Source of the DNA: Morinoia aosen
Lineage: Eukaryota > Arthropoda > Malacostraca > Amphipoda > Talitridae
Assembly (NCBI GenBank): GCA_030386875.1
Contig: CM059567.1
Span: 54,358,020-54,422,019 of the forward strand
Direction of reading: 5' to 3'
DNA length: 64,000 nt
The notes below the pieces were generated by a model that did not search any database, was not told the origin of the DNA, and saw nothing but the letters and a program-made list of their open reading frames with translations. Positions 24,176-36,970 of the stretch are shown here, piece by piece (the stretch's first letter is position 1; every line of letters begins with the position of its first letter). The translations under genes and the position numbers were made by a program.

Positions 24176-25821
24176 TTGGACTTTTTATAACCACCTCCAT
24201 TTTTGGAGCCTTCACTTTTGGAGAGTATCGGTGATACTCGTTTCGCAACACATTAATCTGTGTACTATGCGTATTTATTAATACATTCACAACTCACAAG
24301 TACTTAGCGACAAACTTGGAAAGAAAAAGAGGTGTTTAGACGATTTCTGGTGCTATCCTTAACGCTGAACTCAATGGAGCTGTATAACGACGCAACAACA
24401 AAGGAATAGGACACAACATTGTTTTCCGATAGCCTTTGCGGAAAAAAATTGACGACGTATGTTTAAATGCTCGTTATCACAAGTTTTCATATTGAGTCTA
24501 TTTGTATTAATTTAATTTTTTTAGGCTCTCCATTGAAAACCTCACCCCTATTTTACTTGACAGTTTTAATAAACTTATATAACCAAAAAAAAGTCGCTGA
24601 GTTATCAGCTGCATAGTTTAATTATTTAAATATTAAAACAATATATTCTATTGCCTAAGTCCTACGCGCTTAAATTTCCATATACCCCGCACTTGAACCT
24701 CTTCATATTAGTTTCAAAAAAGATGAAATATCCTTTGCGTTCATTTCAGAAATCACAAACACAATCGACCGAAACTTTTTTCAATTTGGTTACGGAGAAC
24801 TTCCATAAGGGCACAAGCTCCGCACGACGCCCGCCTTCAACTTACGAAATTTTCTGCTTCACTTTGAGCACCGAATGAGAAAAAAGCGCTAAGAGGAACA
24901 CATTATTCTTGAGAACACCTGTCATTGTGTCGAGAGGCAGCCTCCATTGTTTGTTCGAAACTCTTGGCCGCGGCCCCTCTCCCGTCGCCCCTCCGGTCTC
25001 TTGCGGACGCCTCTTTCAGCTGTCCGGGCCCGAATGATTCCATTTACAAGATGGAAAACGCAAAACTATTCTATTCGAAGGGAACCCGAGAATGGAAGCG
25101 TTGGTGTTCTCTGCATCGAGGCTACTCACAGGATTACCGACGAGGGCGAAATGTGTCCGTGGATTTGCATGAGATATTTATATGAAGACGCCACTGGATG
25201 ACGTTCTTTGTTCTTTTGCCTTCAGTCGGAGACAGAAAAGTTTCATGGACTTGATCATTGTTGGCTTACTCTGGAAAATGGGCTTCTTTTGGGGGGAATT
25301 CTCTTTTGAACTACAAGAAATGGGAACAAAGAAAGCAGCTCAAAGTCAGCGAGATGGATTACTTGTCTCCCATTTAGAGAGCTGTAAAAAATATTTTTTG
25401 GTTGGTTGATTTATATTCGGTTTTATTCCTTGTTGGAAGAACAGGAAGAATAGAGTTTAATGCATGCTGTTTTAGATAAGAGACTCGATATGACTTACCG
25501 ATGGGATTCTTAATAAAATGCTAAAGGAACATGAAATTTAGATTCGTATCGCCACAGGTCACGCTGATAAATTACGTTAGCAATTTAGTGAAGTAAGTAA
25601 CGAGGAAAACGTGATGCGCTGGAGACAGACTTTCCGTTCGGTGCGTTCTCCAACTCGGCTCCTAATTCATCATGCCGACAATTTCCACCTCCAGGCACCA
25701 ATAAAAGGTTCAGACTTGGTCGGAATGGCGATACCTCATAGGTCCAGGGAGCGCATTCGATCATTTCTTGGCAACTCATGAATATTGTAAGCATGAGCGA
25801 GATATTTCTTATCTGCTAAGA
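24176..25821. other. No gene recognised; GC-rich patch at 24920-25190
   Basis: The patch has CpG-rich sequence (GGCCGCGGCCCCTCTCCCGT) and two overlapping + frames of 84-86 codons without recognisable domains. It could be an exon or promoter-associated. The remainder is AT-rich and featureless to my eye. Confidence 0.35.
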
Positions 25822-26060
25822 TTGGTAATTACACTTTTCTCGTTGCTTAATGAAGATTTCATGATACAATTTCTTAAACTATTCTGGCTTAGGAATTTAA
25901 TTGGTAATTACACATTTCTCAGTGCGTAATGAGGGAGTTATGATAGTATTTCTCAAGATTTGTGACTTAGAAATTCGATTAATAATTAAAAATTTCTCGG
26001 TGCGTAATGATTACTTCAAGATATAACTTCTTGAGATTTTTAGTGACTTCAAAATTCGAG
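25822..26060. repeat. Three diverged tandem units of ~78 bp
   Basis: TTGGTAATTACACWTTTCTC starts at 25822 and 25901; a degenerate version (TTAATAATTAAAAATTTCTC) starts at 25979. Each carries GTGCGTAATGA-like and TTTCTYAARATT-like blocks in the same order. Confidence 0.75.
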
Positions 26061-26784
26061 ATTCTGTGTAAAATTAGTACTCCTAGCACGTGAAATGATA
26101 TAACGTAAATGAAATTCAAACGATCGAGAAAACTTATAGACATCAGCTGTTGAAACGTGGAAGTTTAACAGAATGTAAATGAATTCAGAGTTGCGTCCAT
26201 TGAGTAATCGTTTCTGTACAGTATTTTTTACGAAGTATTTCAATGATTTAAATACAAGCGGACCCCAGAAAAACACGGCGTCCCGAAGGCACTTCTGAAG
26301 GAGCAAATGGCCAGACTTGCGGATTTAGTGTGATCTTGCAGGCTTCTTTACGGGCTTCGACCAACGCCGTATTTTGTCGGAATCGCCCGCTCGGGTTGGA
26401 TTCTTCAGACTCTACCCGAATGTTGTTCTCGAACAGTGATACCATTCTAATTGCCTTGCGATTTATTCTTCCTGTTTGGAGACATTTCTGAGCTGAAAAC
26501 GCCCGGAAATTTCCAGTGAAATTTGCAAAGCCTCCGGCTGTGAAAAACTACTAATAGAATATGCTCAACATACGACCGAGGTCTCAGGGAGAGGAGCTAT
26601 ACGACGCTAATTTATGCTCTTTCTTGGGCTGCAGGAATAGTCCCCCATTATTATAGTCCGTGTAAAGTTTCCAGGTTCGCTTTGGAAACTTTAGAAGACT
26701 TCCAGGCCCATAATTAAAAAGGCCTAAGGGCAAAAATTCAGGTAGGAGACTGACGGCGAGTTCATCGTTCATAATTATATCTTC
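26061..26784. other. No gene recognised
   Basis: Two overlapping minus frames (26049-26306 and 26248-26445) lie in a slightly GC-richer part. No family is recognised and no splice structure is convincing. Confidence 0.4.
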
Positions 26785-27217
26785 AACACTTTTGTATTAA
26801 TGGGATTTAATACATTCAACTCTGTATTGTGTTATTGGGATTTAATTTATTCAACACTGTATTGTGTTAATGCAGTTTCATATGTTCAACACGTATTGTG
26901 TTAATGGAATTTAATACATTCAACTCTGTATTGTGTTATTGGGATTTAATTTATTCAACACTGTATTGTGTTAATGCAGTTTCATATATTCAACATGTAT
27001 TGTGTTAATGGAATTTAATGCATTCAACACTGTATTGTGTTAATGAAATTAATACACTCAACACTGTATTGTATTAATGAAATTAATACATTCAACACTG
27101 TATTATGTTAATGAAATTAATACATTCAACACTGTATTGTGTTGATGCAATTTAATATATTTAACACTGTATTGTGTTTACGGATTTTAATACCTTTAAC
27201 ATTATATAGTGTAATGA
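26785..27217. repeat. 33-35-bp minisatellite, ~12 units, trimeric at the left
   Basis: The unit is TTCAACACTGTATTGTGTTA followed by ATG..ATTTAATA. In the left half three variant units form a 104-bp block repeated about twice (TCTGTATTGTGTTATTGGG at 26821 and 26925). The right half has shorter units and more drift. Confidence 0.9.
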
Positions 27218-28184
27218 ACTTTTCAGTCTGAATTCAGTCGCGGCAAAACGACTGCACTGCTTATTGTTTCATAAGTCGTTCAATGCTAATAACGAGTGAA
27301 TAAAGTCACAGTCATTTTCATCATTTCAATGCTACATTCAAAATTTGAACACGAACCCCCTTCTCATGAAATGAAACACAAGTTTGATTGGTACACAATT
27401 TTTTTTCCCTCACACTTATCTCTCGAGACGATGCTTCTCGCCTTTACTTCTTCACATTGCTTCCCAGAAAAGGTTCAGGCTTTTCGACGTGAGCGCTTCA
27501 ATAGAGTTTTTCACTTCTGATAATAATTTACGAAGAAAGCAGAACACACTCGCAGGTTGCCTCTTGGTGTTGCTATACATATAAAAAGCCGCTCAGCGGG
27601 CAGCAGAGTTTGAGGTAATTTTTTCATAAAGTTTGTCTATTGTATTCACGCTATTTATCAGGATACGAGAATGGAACATATTTGCGATGTAAAGACTTTC
27701 TAATTGCTCATAATTGCCTCGCTAAAAGCTGAGCGCTGGTATTGAATTGATAGATACACTAATTAATTGCTCGAACAAATGCCTTTTGTAGCCCTGACAC
27801 GCGTTTAATCCAAGCAATTATACGTTGCCGCTAGAGCATATAATTTCATGACACAGCGCTAAATAAAAGTACAGTAGATATGCTTGCTCTCAGTCGTTCA
27901 TTATAATTACTCGCTGTCCGCGATGTAAATGAAACTTTTTGAATACATAATCAATGAAGAGAGTATTCATTTTTAAAAGGGAAGGGAAAAACACGAGAGG
28001 GCGAGCGACCGTCCGAAGAAGTAATCTTGCGTATTGCTTCTTTTTGATATTGCATATTATTTATCCATGGAGGAAGACATGATTGTGAACAAACGCTAAG
28101 TGCTTTTTAATGGGTGAGTGGTGCTGCTTTCAGCAGCGTTCATCATGTTGCTACACTGCAACTTTTCAGGACATCAGTAGAGCA
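27218..28184. other. AT-rich DNA with one possible core promoter
   Basis: Two overlapping + frames (27296-27520 and 27384-27584) have no recognisable product. A TATA candidate at 27580 is listed separately. Confidence 0.35.
27580..27616 (+). promoter_or_regulatory. Candidate TATA core promoter and short first exon
   Basis: TATAAAAAG at 27580-27588 is followed at the usual ~25-30 bp by GGGCAGCAGAG, a plausible start region, and then by TGAG|GTAATT at 27614/27615, which fits a 5' splice donor. The GC rise just after TATA is typical of arthropod TATA promoters. No downstream exon can be identified, so this may be chance. Confidence 0.25.
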
Positions 28185-28700
28185 GCTGATGATGATACAC
28201 TGATGAAATTCTAGCTGAGTATTGGAAGCACATTTCAGTTATGCGTTACGCAGGTTTACTGACAAAATTCTAGTAAATATCAGATGTACACACTGGTAAT
28301 GCGTTTCCAGTATGCGTTGATGATGTTCTAATTATATAATGATGAAATTCTGGCGTAGTATCGGAAGTATATTTTAGTAATTCGTTACTGGTGTACACTG
28401 ATGATTTACCAGCAGAGTACCAGATATTCACATTGGTAATGCGCTATACCATTGTGAGCTGATGATGAACCAGCAGTACCAGATTTACAACTGTTTTATG
28501 TACCATGCAGTGCTCTACAGCAATACAATTTTATGAAACTTTTTTCCGAACTCACAAATAGTGCTAGTGGTGTACTGATGTCGTCCCAACACAGTACCAG
28601 AAAAACACACTGTCAATGTACCACTGCTGTGTGTTGGTAATCTAACAACAGTGCTCCGGTAGTATACACTGAAATTGAATGTCCGCAATGCGTTTTGAGC
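28185..28700. repeat. Degenerate ~60-bp tandem repeat, ~8 units
   Basis: CTGATGAAATTCTAG, CTGACAAAATTCTAG, ATGATGAAATTCTGG, CTGATGATTTACCAG and CTGATGATGAACCAG recur about every 60 bp. Each is followed by a GTA(C/T)CAGAT-like and a GGTAATGCGYTA-like block. Units are heavily diverged, so the array is old. Confidence 0.6.
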
Positions 28701-31700
28701 CATTGGCATTCATTGAAGGCTGCCCATCCAATATTTTTACGGTAGCATGAAGCAGAGGAACTCGTATCTCTTCATTTCAAGTAGTCCAAAGCTACTTATA
28801 GCGGTCTATGTAAAGTTAGCAATATCTGTTGTTCAAGTTTGGTTTCTAGCTTGGTGTTAGAGGTATTAATTTTTGTTCTCATTATTTTCACAAGGCAGAG
28901 TTGAACATGGCATTCCAGCTATTTTACAAGAACTTTAGTTCAGGTTTTGCCCATTTTCTCTTTGCTATCTGTATAATTTTTTCTGCTTTGGTTGTAGCAA
29001 GCTGTGCCAGCGGCTTTGGCATTAGCCTTTGTGACGCTCAGGGTCTTTTGCAGTGAATATTTGCCAGGTTTTTGTGGAATGTGTTTTCAATGAAGCAAAA
29101 ATGAGAGCCAAATTATTTCAGTTTTTCAGAACTAACTAGATTGTTGCTCTTCTTGTAGAATTAAATTTGAAATAATTATTTTATTTCTTGACTTCAGAGT
29201 CAATATTATCCTCACCATCAAAGAATTTCAGAGAGTTCCATGCTCGTCCCCACTCGTGCACACTCTCAGAATTTTATCAATGAAGGCCGAGGTGAGCTTT
29301 AGAAAGCCATCAACCCTACGACGATACTTTGATGGTCGAGTGACGTGATCAAAAATATAAAGTCGCTAGATTAAGTTTATACGGAGCTGCCCGCCGCTTG
29401 ATTTAGAGTTGAAGCCGCGAGCTTTATCGGGCGGCGATAAATCATCTTTGGACACTGAAAATAATATCAGCTTTGACCGGCACGCTGGCCTATTCTTCGA
29501 ATATAAGCTGCTCAGCGCTTATCAAAATCATAAAATTTCTAGAAGATTTAATGACATTTTTCGCTATAAGATTCTCAAAAAATCTGCAAGAATCACATTA
29601 CGTTTCAATTTCCATACGGTTTTTCCAGACCAGATGTTATAGAGGTCTGAAATAAACGATGGAAAGATTCAAACTGCAGTCTTTAGTTGGAGTTGTGAAT
29701 TGCGCCAAATCGGTTCATAACGACACATAATAAGGAAAACAATAAGCGCAAGTGAATAGTTATTCAGACGCTCTTGGATTATTCTGTTTGAAAATGAAAT
29801 AATTTAGTCTTGGAGCTACGCTGTGTCTGTAAATCTTTGACACAATCGGGATGTCCAAATCGGACGGAATATTTGGTGAAAATCACCTTCATAGGCCTAA
29901 TTTTGAGTGTTTCACTCTAAAAACTTAGAAATTTTAAAAAATTTAACGGTGGTCCTTGGAACTTTGCAATAAATGCGACATGTGGATTCTCATTAGTCTG
30001 AGTTTTTGCATACTTTGGAACAAAAAGAACTTTTTGCCAATGACAGCATACCGCAAATCAAATCCTGGAAAGTGCAACATGAAAGAAATTATTTTTAAAT
30101 TACATTTAATTTTAGAAACACTGCTGAAACTTTAGAGAGAGTTGGAAATTGTGAACATTATGCAGAGTTGAATGGTTTAATTCTTAGTAGCACTGACGTA
30201 TGCGGTCTTCATGTTTGGCTATCACTCGCATATGAGTCAGTGAAATTCCCCGACTAGAGAGAAAACTTAACCGGACAATTTTTTGTCCGAGATTTTTTTG
30301 CGTATAGAGCAGAACATTGTTACCAAGGGTAAATGATTGTTCATCAATTCTCTCGCAAATCCTTTTACCCGAGTCACTTCTCTCGTGATATGCTGAGAGC
30401 ACTGACGGTTCTCTACGATTTTTCGCATCGTTGAACCACTAACTGGAAACTTAAAGGCCTTTGATTGGACGCGGACATCTAACGACTCACAAATTGGCAG
30501 GAGTCCATGTGCAGGCCGTCCATCGATCTGACAGCAATTCTTTGTTCTGAAATTCTCTCAGTCGCGCCAGCCTTAATGTATGAAGCTCCATATAATGCTC
30601 ATCACCTTCGGCTGTAGGAGTTCTTGACCTTTTCCTTACGATCGGTTATCATTAAGATTGCCATAAAATTCTGTTGAGAGCTTTAATCAAAATTCTGCAT
30701 GATCGATAAATAGTTACAATTTTAGCTGTTGTATCCAGCGTTCAAGTTTTAAATGCATTTTAATTTTCCTATCTACTTGAGTATGTGCAGTAATCTCCAT
30801 TGCCATGCCTCTGGGCGTGCTCGCACCCATTGCAAGTCTTCTATTAAAGAGCATATCGAAAGGTATCTGGAACAGCGGAGTTTTTCTCTACTGAACTTTC
30901 CATTCATCGACACACAACCACTTTAAGCTTTCGTAAAATGTTCTCGAACAGGCCAAAGTTTCACGGATTACATAGAAACGCGGTATTTTAAATCCTAATA
31001 GTCTCACAATTTTGTTAGTAGTTATTTCGAAGCGGCGTTTGGGTTCTAGTAAAAAGAAGTTGAATAGGACTGAAGAAGTTCTTAGCTAAGGTACATTGGT
31101 TCTCCAGAATATAGGGAACTATATTTACTCTGATCATTGCTCTCAAATTGAACGAAAAATATGTGAAATTCACTCTGCTGTGAAAGTATTACGACAGCAG
31201 TTAAACATATTGTGAGATTATGCGAATGTTTGAGCTTTAAAATTAATCGCTATATCATGTAGGTCACAAATATCTCGATTTATTTCTAGATGTTTGTGAA
31301 GGTCATGGTGATCGAGGATTGTAAGCTCACCGAACATTAACTCAACCGAGTGAATTCAATTGCCTTGTGCCCGGCTGCGTGATTTTTTCATGAGGGTGGG
31401 CTAGTCAATATGTGCGTGAAACTCGGGATTGGAAATCCACTGCGCTCGTAATATGAAATGCTGAGTTGTAGTCTGACCATCCCATTGCTTTAAAATTTTG
31501 TGCTCGCTAAAATAACTTGGAATTCATCTATAGCGGGGAAAATGAAAAGTTCATGAAAGTGCCTGGTTCGAATGATTATTTCTATTTTCCATTCTTTCAG
31601 ACCTAGCTCTCGTATTCGAGTGCTCATTGTTGACTGCTCGAGAGAGTACGATGGAGACCAAAAATCACTTTCACCACACTCAGTGTAGAAAACTAATGTT

Positions 31701-31902
31701 TTTCTTCAGCTATTCTTTATTTCAAACGTTTTTTTATGAATATATCCCCTTAAATACGAAAAATTAAGTTGCAGTAAAATTTATCTACCGAAATATAGTT
31801 CAATAAAAAGGCACAACCATTCGTTGTACTTAACAATGAAGTTCTCTGCTAAAATACACCGACGAGAAAGTCAGCCCGGCAGTTGCAGCGACCGCATCGG
31901 CT
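28701..31902. other. No gene recognised
   Basis: AT-rich with scattered short frames, e.g. 29409-29642 and minus 30184-30402. One imperfect hairpin at 30191 is listed separately. Confidence 0.45.
30191..30242. other. Imperfect hairpin
   Basis: CACTGACGTATGCG on the left faces CGCATATGAGTCAGTG on the right with about 22 nt between. The outer seven bases (CACTGAC and GTCAGTG) pair perfectly; a small bulge follows. Confidence 0.3.
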
Positions 31903-32196
31903 TTGTTGCGCACCTGCCTTCCACCTTTCGACTGCCTTCACGTTTCTTCTGTTTATTTAAGATGTACTCAAAGATTTGATCCTGAGTGTGTTTGGTGTCC
32001 TGGCTACGAGCATCTTTCCTACGTCTCTCCTGTTCATCGAGAGGATACTGTCGGTGCCATGCTGGCCAGTCTTCCCTGGCTGCCCCACTGCCTCCCAGCT
32101 CTTCACTTCTGCTTCGCCACTCGAGTTCGGCTGCTTAACGTCAGTTGCAGCTCTAAGAAGCGTGCCTTATTTACCATAAAAGTAATAGAATTTTAA
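31903..32196 (+). other. Open frame in a GC-richer patch, 97 codons, unassigned
   Basis: The patch 31860-32180 is GC-richer than its surroundings. The frame contains FDPECVWCPGYEHLSYVSPV and is rich in Cys, Leu and Pro; it overlaps a second + frame (31976-32179). The first codon is not ATG. No recognised domain; exon, pseudogene or chance cannot be separated. Confidence 0.15.
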
Positions 32197-35100
32197 ATCT
32201 CGTAACGTTTACGTAAAATGACTAAATCATTACATGAAATTGTTAACGTACTTATCGGAAAATTGTGTCCTCGTATCATTTAAGACTAGCCCTTGAATTA
32301 AATAATGTAACAGTACATTTCAAATTACTAAAATTATCTTTCGATTAGTGTACTTTGGATATAAGTTAATTAGTCTTAAGGAACTATTACCAGAAATTAC
32401 GCTAGCTGAGTTCTCGGCCCGTGCATTATATTCTGCAGAGGGACGTGTTCACCAGTACTTTAGTCCTATGTAGCGATTCCTAAATTTACGTACGGGGTCC
32501 TACGGGCTAGTTTATTTTGCAACGCGGAATGTATTACAATTGAGGAACATAACTTGGCCTGTATTTTAATCTATTAAATTTATAAGTAGTCTTGTTACCA
32601 AAAAATTCGATCCAATTGTTAATGATTTGTTCTCCCGTGACAGTGATCGTTGTACGGCACTGAGGGCGCTGAGGGCGTCGCTGTTTTCCAGTGTCTTCTT
32701 TCCTCTTTTCCGCTCGCGGGATTTGGCATTCATTCATCCAATGGATAAAATAGTGTTGATTTCAAATTTTTCCAATCCCTGATACAGTGTCACGAATTTT
32801 TATGGTCACGCTCGGTCATTTTTCATATACAGAGAACAAGCCAGGTTAGGCTTGGGGTGACAACTGACAATGCGTATGCTAAATTTAACGACTGAAACAA
32901 AGTTACCTTTTTCTTACGCCTCTCCACATCGAAGAGCACAATGCTGAGAGAGCAAACAGCAACGAAGCTTTACAAATCTCCCTTTCATCACCAGACTCAG
33001 AGAAACGACTGCACAAATAAACTACAACTAGTACGTGCTTAAGAAAGACATTGAAGTAGAGCTTAATCCCGTCGCTCAATTTACTCTGGCGCTGGCAAAC
33101 AAGACTTGAGATATTCTCTTTGATATTGATGAAGCCCGCAAGGGTAGCCATTCCCTCTCCCCACGGGAAGCGTAGCGTGAAGAGTCAGTCGCGGTCGTAC
33201 CCGTGCAGTGAGAATGCATGATTAATAACAGTTTTCTGAGAGCTTGGCGCGATAATGCCACTCAGATAGCGAGAAGTGAGCGAGGCTGATGCATTCGCGC
33301 GATTGTGCGACAAGCTCCTCGAATTATTCTCAGCACGAATTGAGAAACGGATGTTAGTCTTGCGAGAATGTTGCCGAGATCGCAGGAGCATTATATCTTA
33401 GGGTGTTAAAAGAAATGGAAAAATGTGAACCAGTTCAACAAATGCTGCGACATCGTTTTTGATAATGATCGGGAGCAAAACAGATAGTTTCTATTTCAAA
33501 ACCTATTTGCTTGAATGAGCATGTTAGAAATTCACTAGCGCGGTTATTGTTTTAAACTTTTTATACATGTAGATGCTACGCTTCTACAGTTGTCAGAGCT
33601 GCAGTTGTCAGACGAGAAATTTGAGGTCAATGGAACTTGGAGCATGGCGTGCAGCAGCTACGTCCGTGAGCTCAAATGTCAACACACTCGAATTTTGGCG
33701 GAAATTCTGTGCTATTGCGGTCATATTTTGACTGCCAGAGCTACTCCTGCTTTCGAAATAGTTTTAATGCCCTTTTTAGTTGACTTTGGTCTGATTGATA
33801 TTTCTTTTCCGTGCCCACGCTTATATTTATGTTCCTTTGGCATTTACTTTGGTTGTTTGACTATTCAGACCGCTTCATCATTGAGTTTTAAGAACCTTTA
33901 CAATTATAGGAAATATTGACGAGTCACAATTAATTTAAATTCGCACCTACGCTCATAAATCTCATGGAAAAGAGCTTACATTTCTTCTAACTGAACTCAT
34001 GTCCCCTACTCCGTTTGAATAACGTCACATTTTTGAAGTTTTTCATAACTCAAAAATTATAGCATTCTAATTTTGTTATCCTACGCGCAAATTACTCCTG
34101 GCAAATGAAAGTTAACTGTAGCTCCGTTTTTGGTGCTATTGATACGTAAGTATGCTAGTACAAAAGAACAGCTGATTTTTTTCTTCAGCTCAGTAACTGC
34201 TTTTGCGTGCTAAATTCTCTATAAAATTCAAAATATATCTAATCAGGACGTTCGATGGTGTCAATGTGGAAGATCCATTTATTCAGATAACTCTGATTAG
34301 ATTCGGTAAATAGACATAGAAAAAAACACAACTTCAGATTTGCATTACCATCCTCAGCTCAAACAAACAAGTGAAATGATGAAACGTTCTAAAGGAAGTT
34401 AGGCAAATAAATGGAGCGTTTTTTTACAAAGTGTCTGGGTCATAGGAGTTTTACAGATTAATATGATGCTAAGATACGTAAGGCTCTAACAAAGCCATAT
34501 ATTTTTAGTAGTTAATTTGATCGGAGGAAGAAGATTTTAAAAGTTACCCATAACAGAGTATGTGAGTATTGGACAGAATCCTGCACTATAAAAATAACTC
34601 ACTTACTACGATACTTCGAAGTACTCCAGGCGTTTTTGGAAGCTGCATCGAGATTGACAAGTACGAGTGCGGTCGCAGTATCTTTAGGGTAACGGTCTTT
34701 TTTCCGCCAAAATTCATCGTTCTGATCTCAAAAAAGTTTCGCCAAAATCGGGTTGGGTTTTGACCAGAAAGAAAGCCAATCGAGCCACTCTTTTCTTCAG
34801 AAAACTGCAACTTCACGTAGGTTCACTCGAGCATCACTGCGCAACTGGAATGAAATTATCTGACTGCGAGGTCGGGAGAGCATGCAGCCCTCAGCTCAGC
34901 CCATCTCCTGGACGCTTCTCCCTCTTGAGACCAAGTCTGATTTTGGTGTGCTCTCTGCTTCTATACGTTTTATGCCTTTCAAACGTTGAATTGAAAACGA
35001 AAAACAAGCAACCTATTATCGGTAAAGTAAATTAAGAGTTTATTTGTTGATCGAACGGACGTGGTCCAACGCTTGATCTATTTCGGGTTGGATAAATGTT

Positions 35101-36970
35101 TGAGAACATGTTTTGCCATCACAGTCGCAGCGGTGCTGATACAAGGCAGGCTTTGAGATACGAGTCGAGCAAAAACAGCGCACGTAGTGCAAAGGGCGTG
35201 CGGGAATTGGAGCTTTGATCTCAGGAAAACTTTCTGGCTTAAAAGCAGATGGAAGATTTTTTTAAGCGCGCAAAATGTTGTTGCGAGCTCGGAACATTTC
35301 AGTGTTTCTTCGATGCACAACACGAACTTTGGTAATTTTGTAATTCTCGTTTTCTGAGAAACTTAGAAATAATGTTTACCAGCACTGATTTTAAAAAGGC
35401 TGGGATGAAAGATGTATTAACGAACATTAGTTTGTTGAATAAAAATGATTGTAAAATGTGAAGTGTTAGTTGTTTGCTACGTTGATTAATATTTACAGTA
35501 TCAGGAATAGGACATCAGTGAACTCAAAGAAAATGAACACAAAAACATTGTAGTAAAGGCTTCTATTTCATTCGAAACTGATGGCGTTCAAGAAAAGATA
35601 AATTCATAAATCTTTTCATCGTTTCTAGCAAACTGCAATGCACAACGTCCACCAGGACACGATCATTGCATCCTTATCACATAAAACTCCCTTTGGGTTA
35701 CAGTAAGAGAAATCCTTCAACACTGAAATACCATGTTTAATTATAACGTGTTCAGCAGAATTAATTTATTTGTTGAGTTCTGTGCCGACACGAGGAGTAA
35801 GTGAGGCTGTTTAGCGGCATCCCTGCTGCGGATCACCGGGTTAATAAATTTTTTCAACTTGTATTTATATGCGAACCTAGTTTACACAACAAAGGAAAAC
35901 CATTTTTCCGTGCATTTCTCTCAATCATTTGTTTCGACCATTAACATGTGCATTACGGCACCCATGTGTGTGGATCAACTAAGGATCTTTATATTAAGAC
36001 ATTTGAAGTCCAATGATGTATTCAGTACCATGTTAAAAATAAAACTGCTTTAAAATATAAAATAAACCATAAAATAAACTGTTTTTCTTTCTGAGGAGCG
36101 AGAAACGCGTGATTGAAGAAGCTGCTGATAATAAGTTTTACTCTGGCGTCTTCATGATATGAGTACACCGTGTGTTATGAACTTTTTCGTATGAGTTCTG
36201 TTCACATGAATGCTATTACTCGGTTACAAAGCGACCATTAACTAGTTGTACTCATGCACAGCTTTTATTGTTTTTTTAAATATTTGAGTAGTTGTATCAT
36301 TCTTTTCTCCTTGCAGTTTCGTTGACGTCTCAATTTAGGTCCCCTCGCGTAATACTTCATCGTGCTGCACTCAAACTGTTTTTTTTTTCTTCATGCTGCT
36401 ACCAGCTGTGACCAACTCAAGTGAATGAGTTACAGCATCACCGACATCCCTTACTTGGTCTCATTTCCAATGAATTTCAGGGCTGTCCGCGATTAAATGT
36501 TCAAGCTCATTCATTTAATTTGGCGTGAAAACTTTTATTATCCATTGCCTAACCACAATGTGATGAATATCAGGCAGCGAGGGCTGTTGAATGAAATATC
36601 ATTGGTTATGATTTAGATAGGTGAATCATCTAGGGTGATGCAAAATAATTAACCATTTCTATTAAAGGTAAAGATACCTTTTAATTTTACGGTATTTGCT
36701 TTGAAAAGTCGACTCATAAAATTTTAAAATCATTTGAAACGTTTTAAATATTTCTATCATCAATTGAGTATTTATAAATTGTTGATCTATTGTATTTGCT
36801 GATAATTTATTTGCACTGCCACGTTTTGAAAATTTCATTGGAAATGACAGTCAGCAACATAGAACAATTATGAATTTTCGGCAGAATATTTTAGAATAAT
36901 TTGTTTGCTGCGATGTCTGTGTAAGCTGCAGCAGAGTAAATTTGACTCGTGCAGCATCCCAGACTCAGCA
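32197..36970. other. Long stretch without a recognisable gene
   Basis: Overlapping short frames on both strands at 32903-33391, 33590-33919 (109 codons, non-ATG start), 34569-35035 and minus 35078-35323 show no domain I can name. At 36040-36095 AAATAAACTGTTTTTCTTTC resembles the retroposon tails at 16.3 and 54.3 kb. Confidence 0.4.

Noticed and set aside
36040-36095. Third retroposon 3' end (AAATAAACTGTTTTTCTTTC)
   Set aside because: Only the AATAAACTG-plus-T/C words match; the upstream blocks seen at 16.3 and 54.3 kb are absent.
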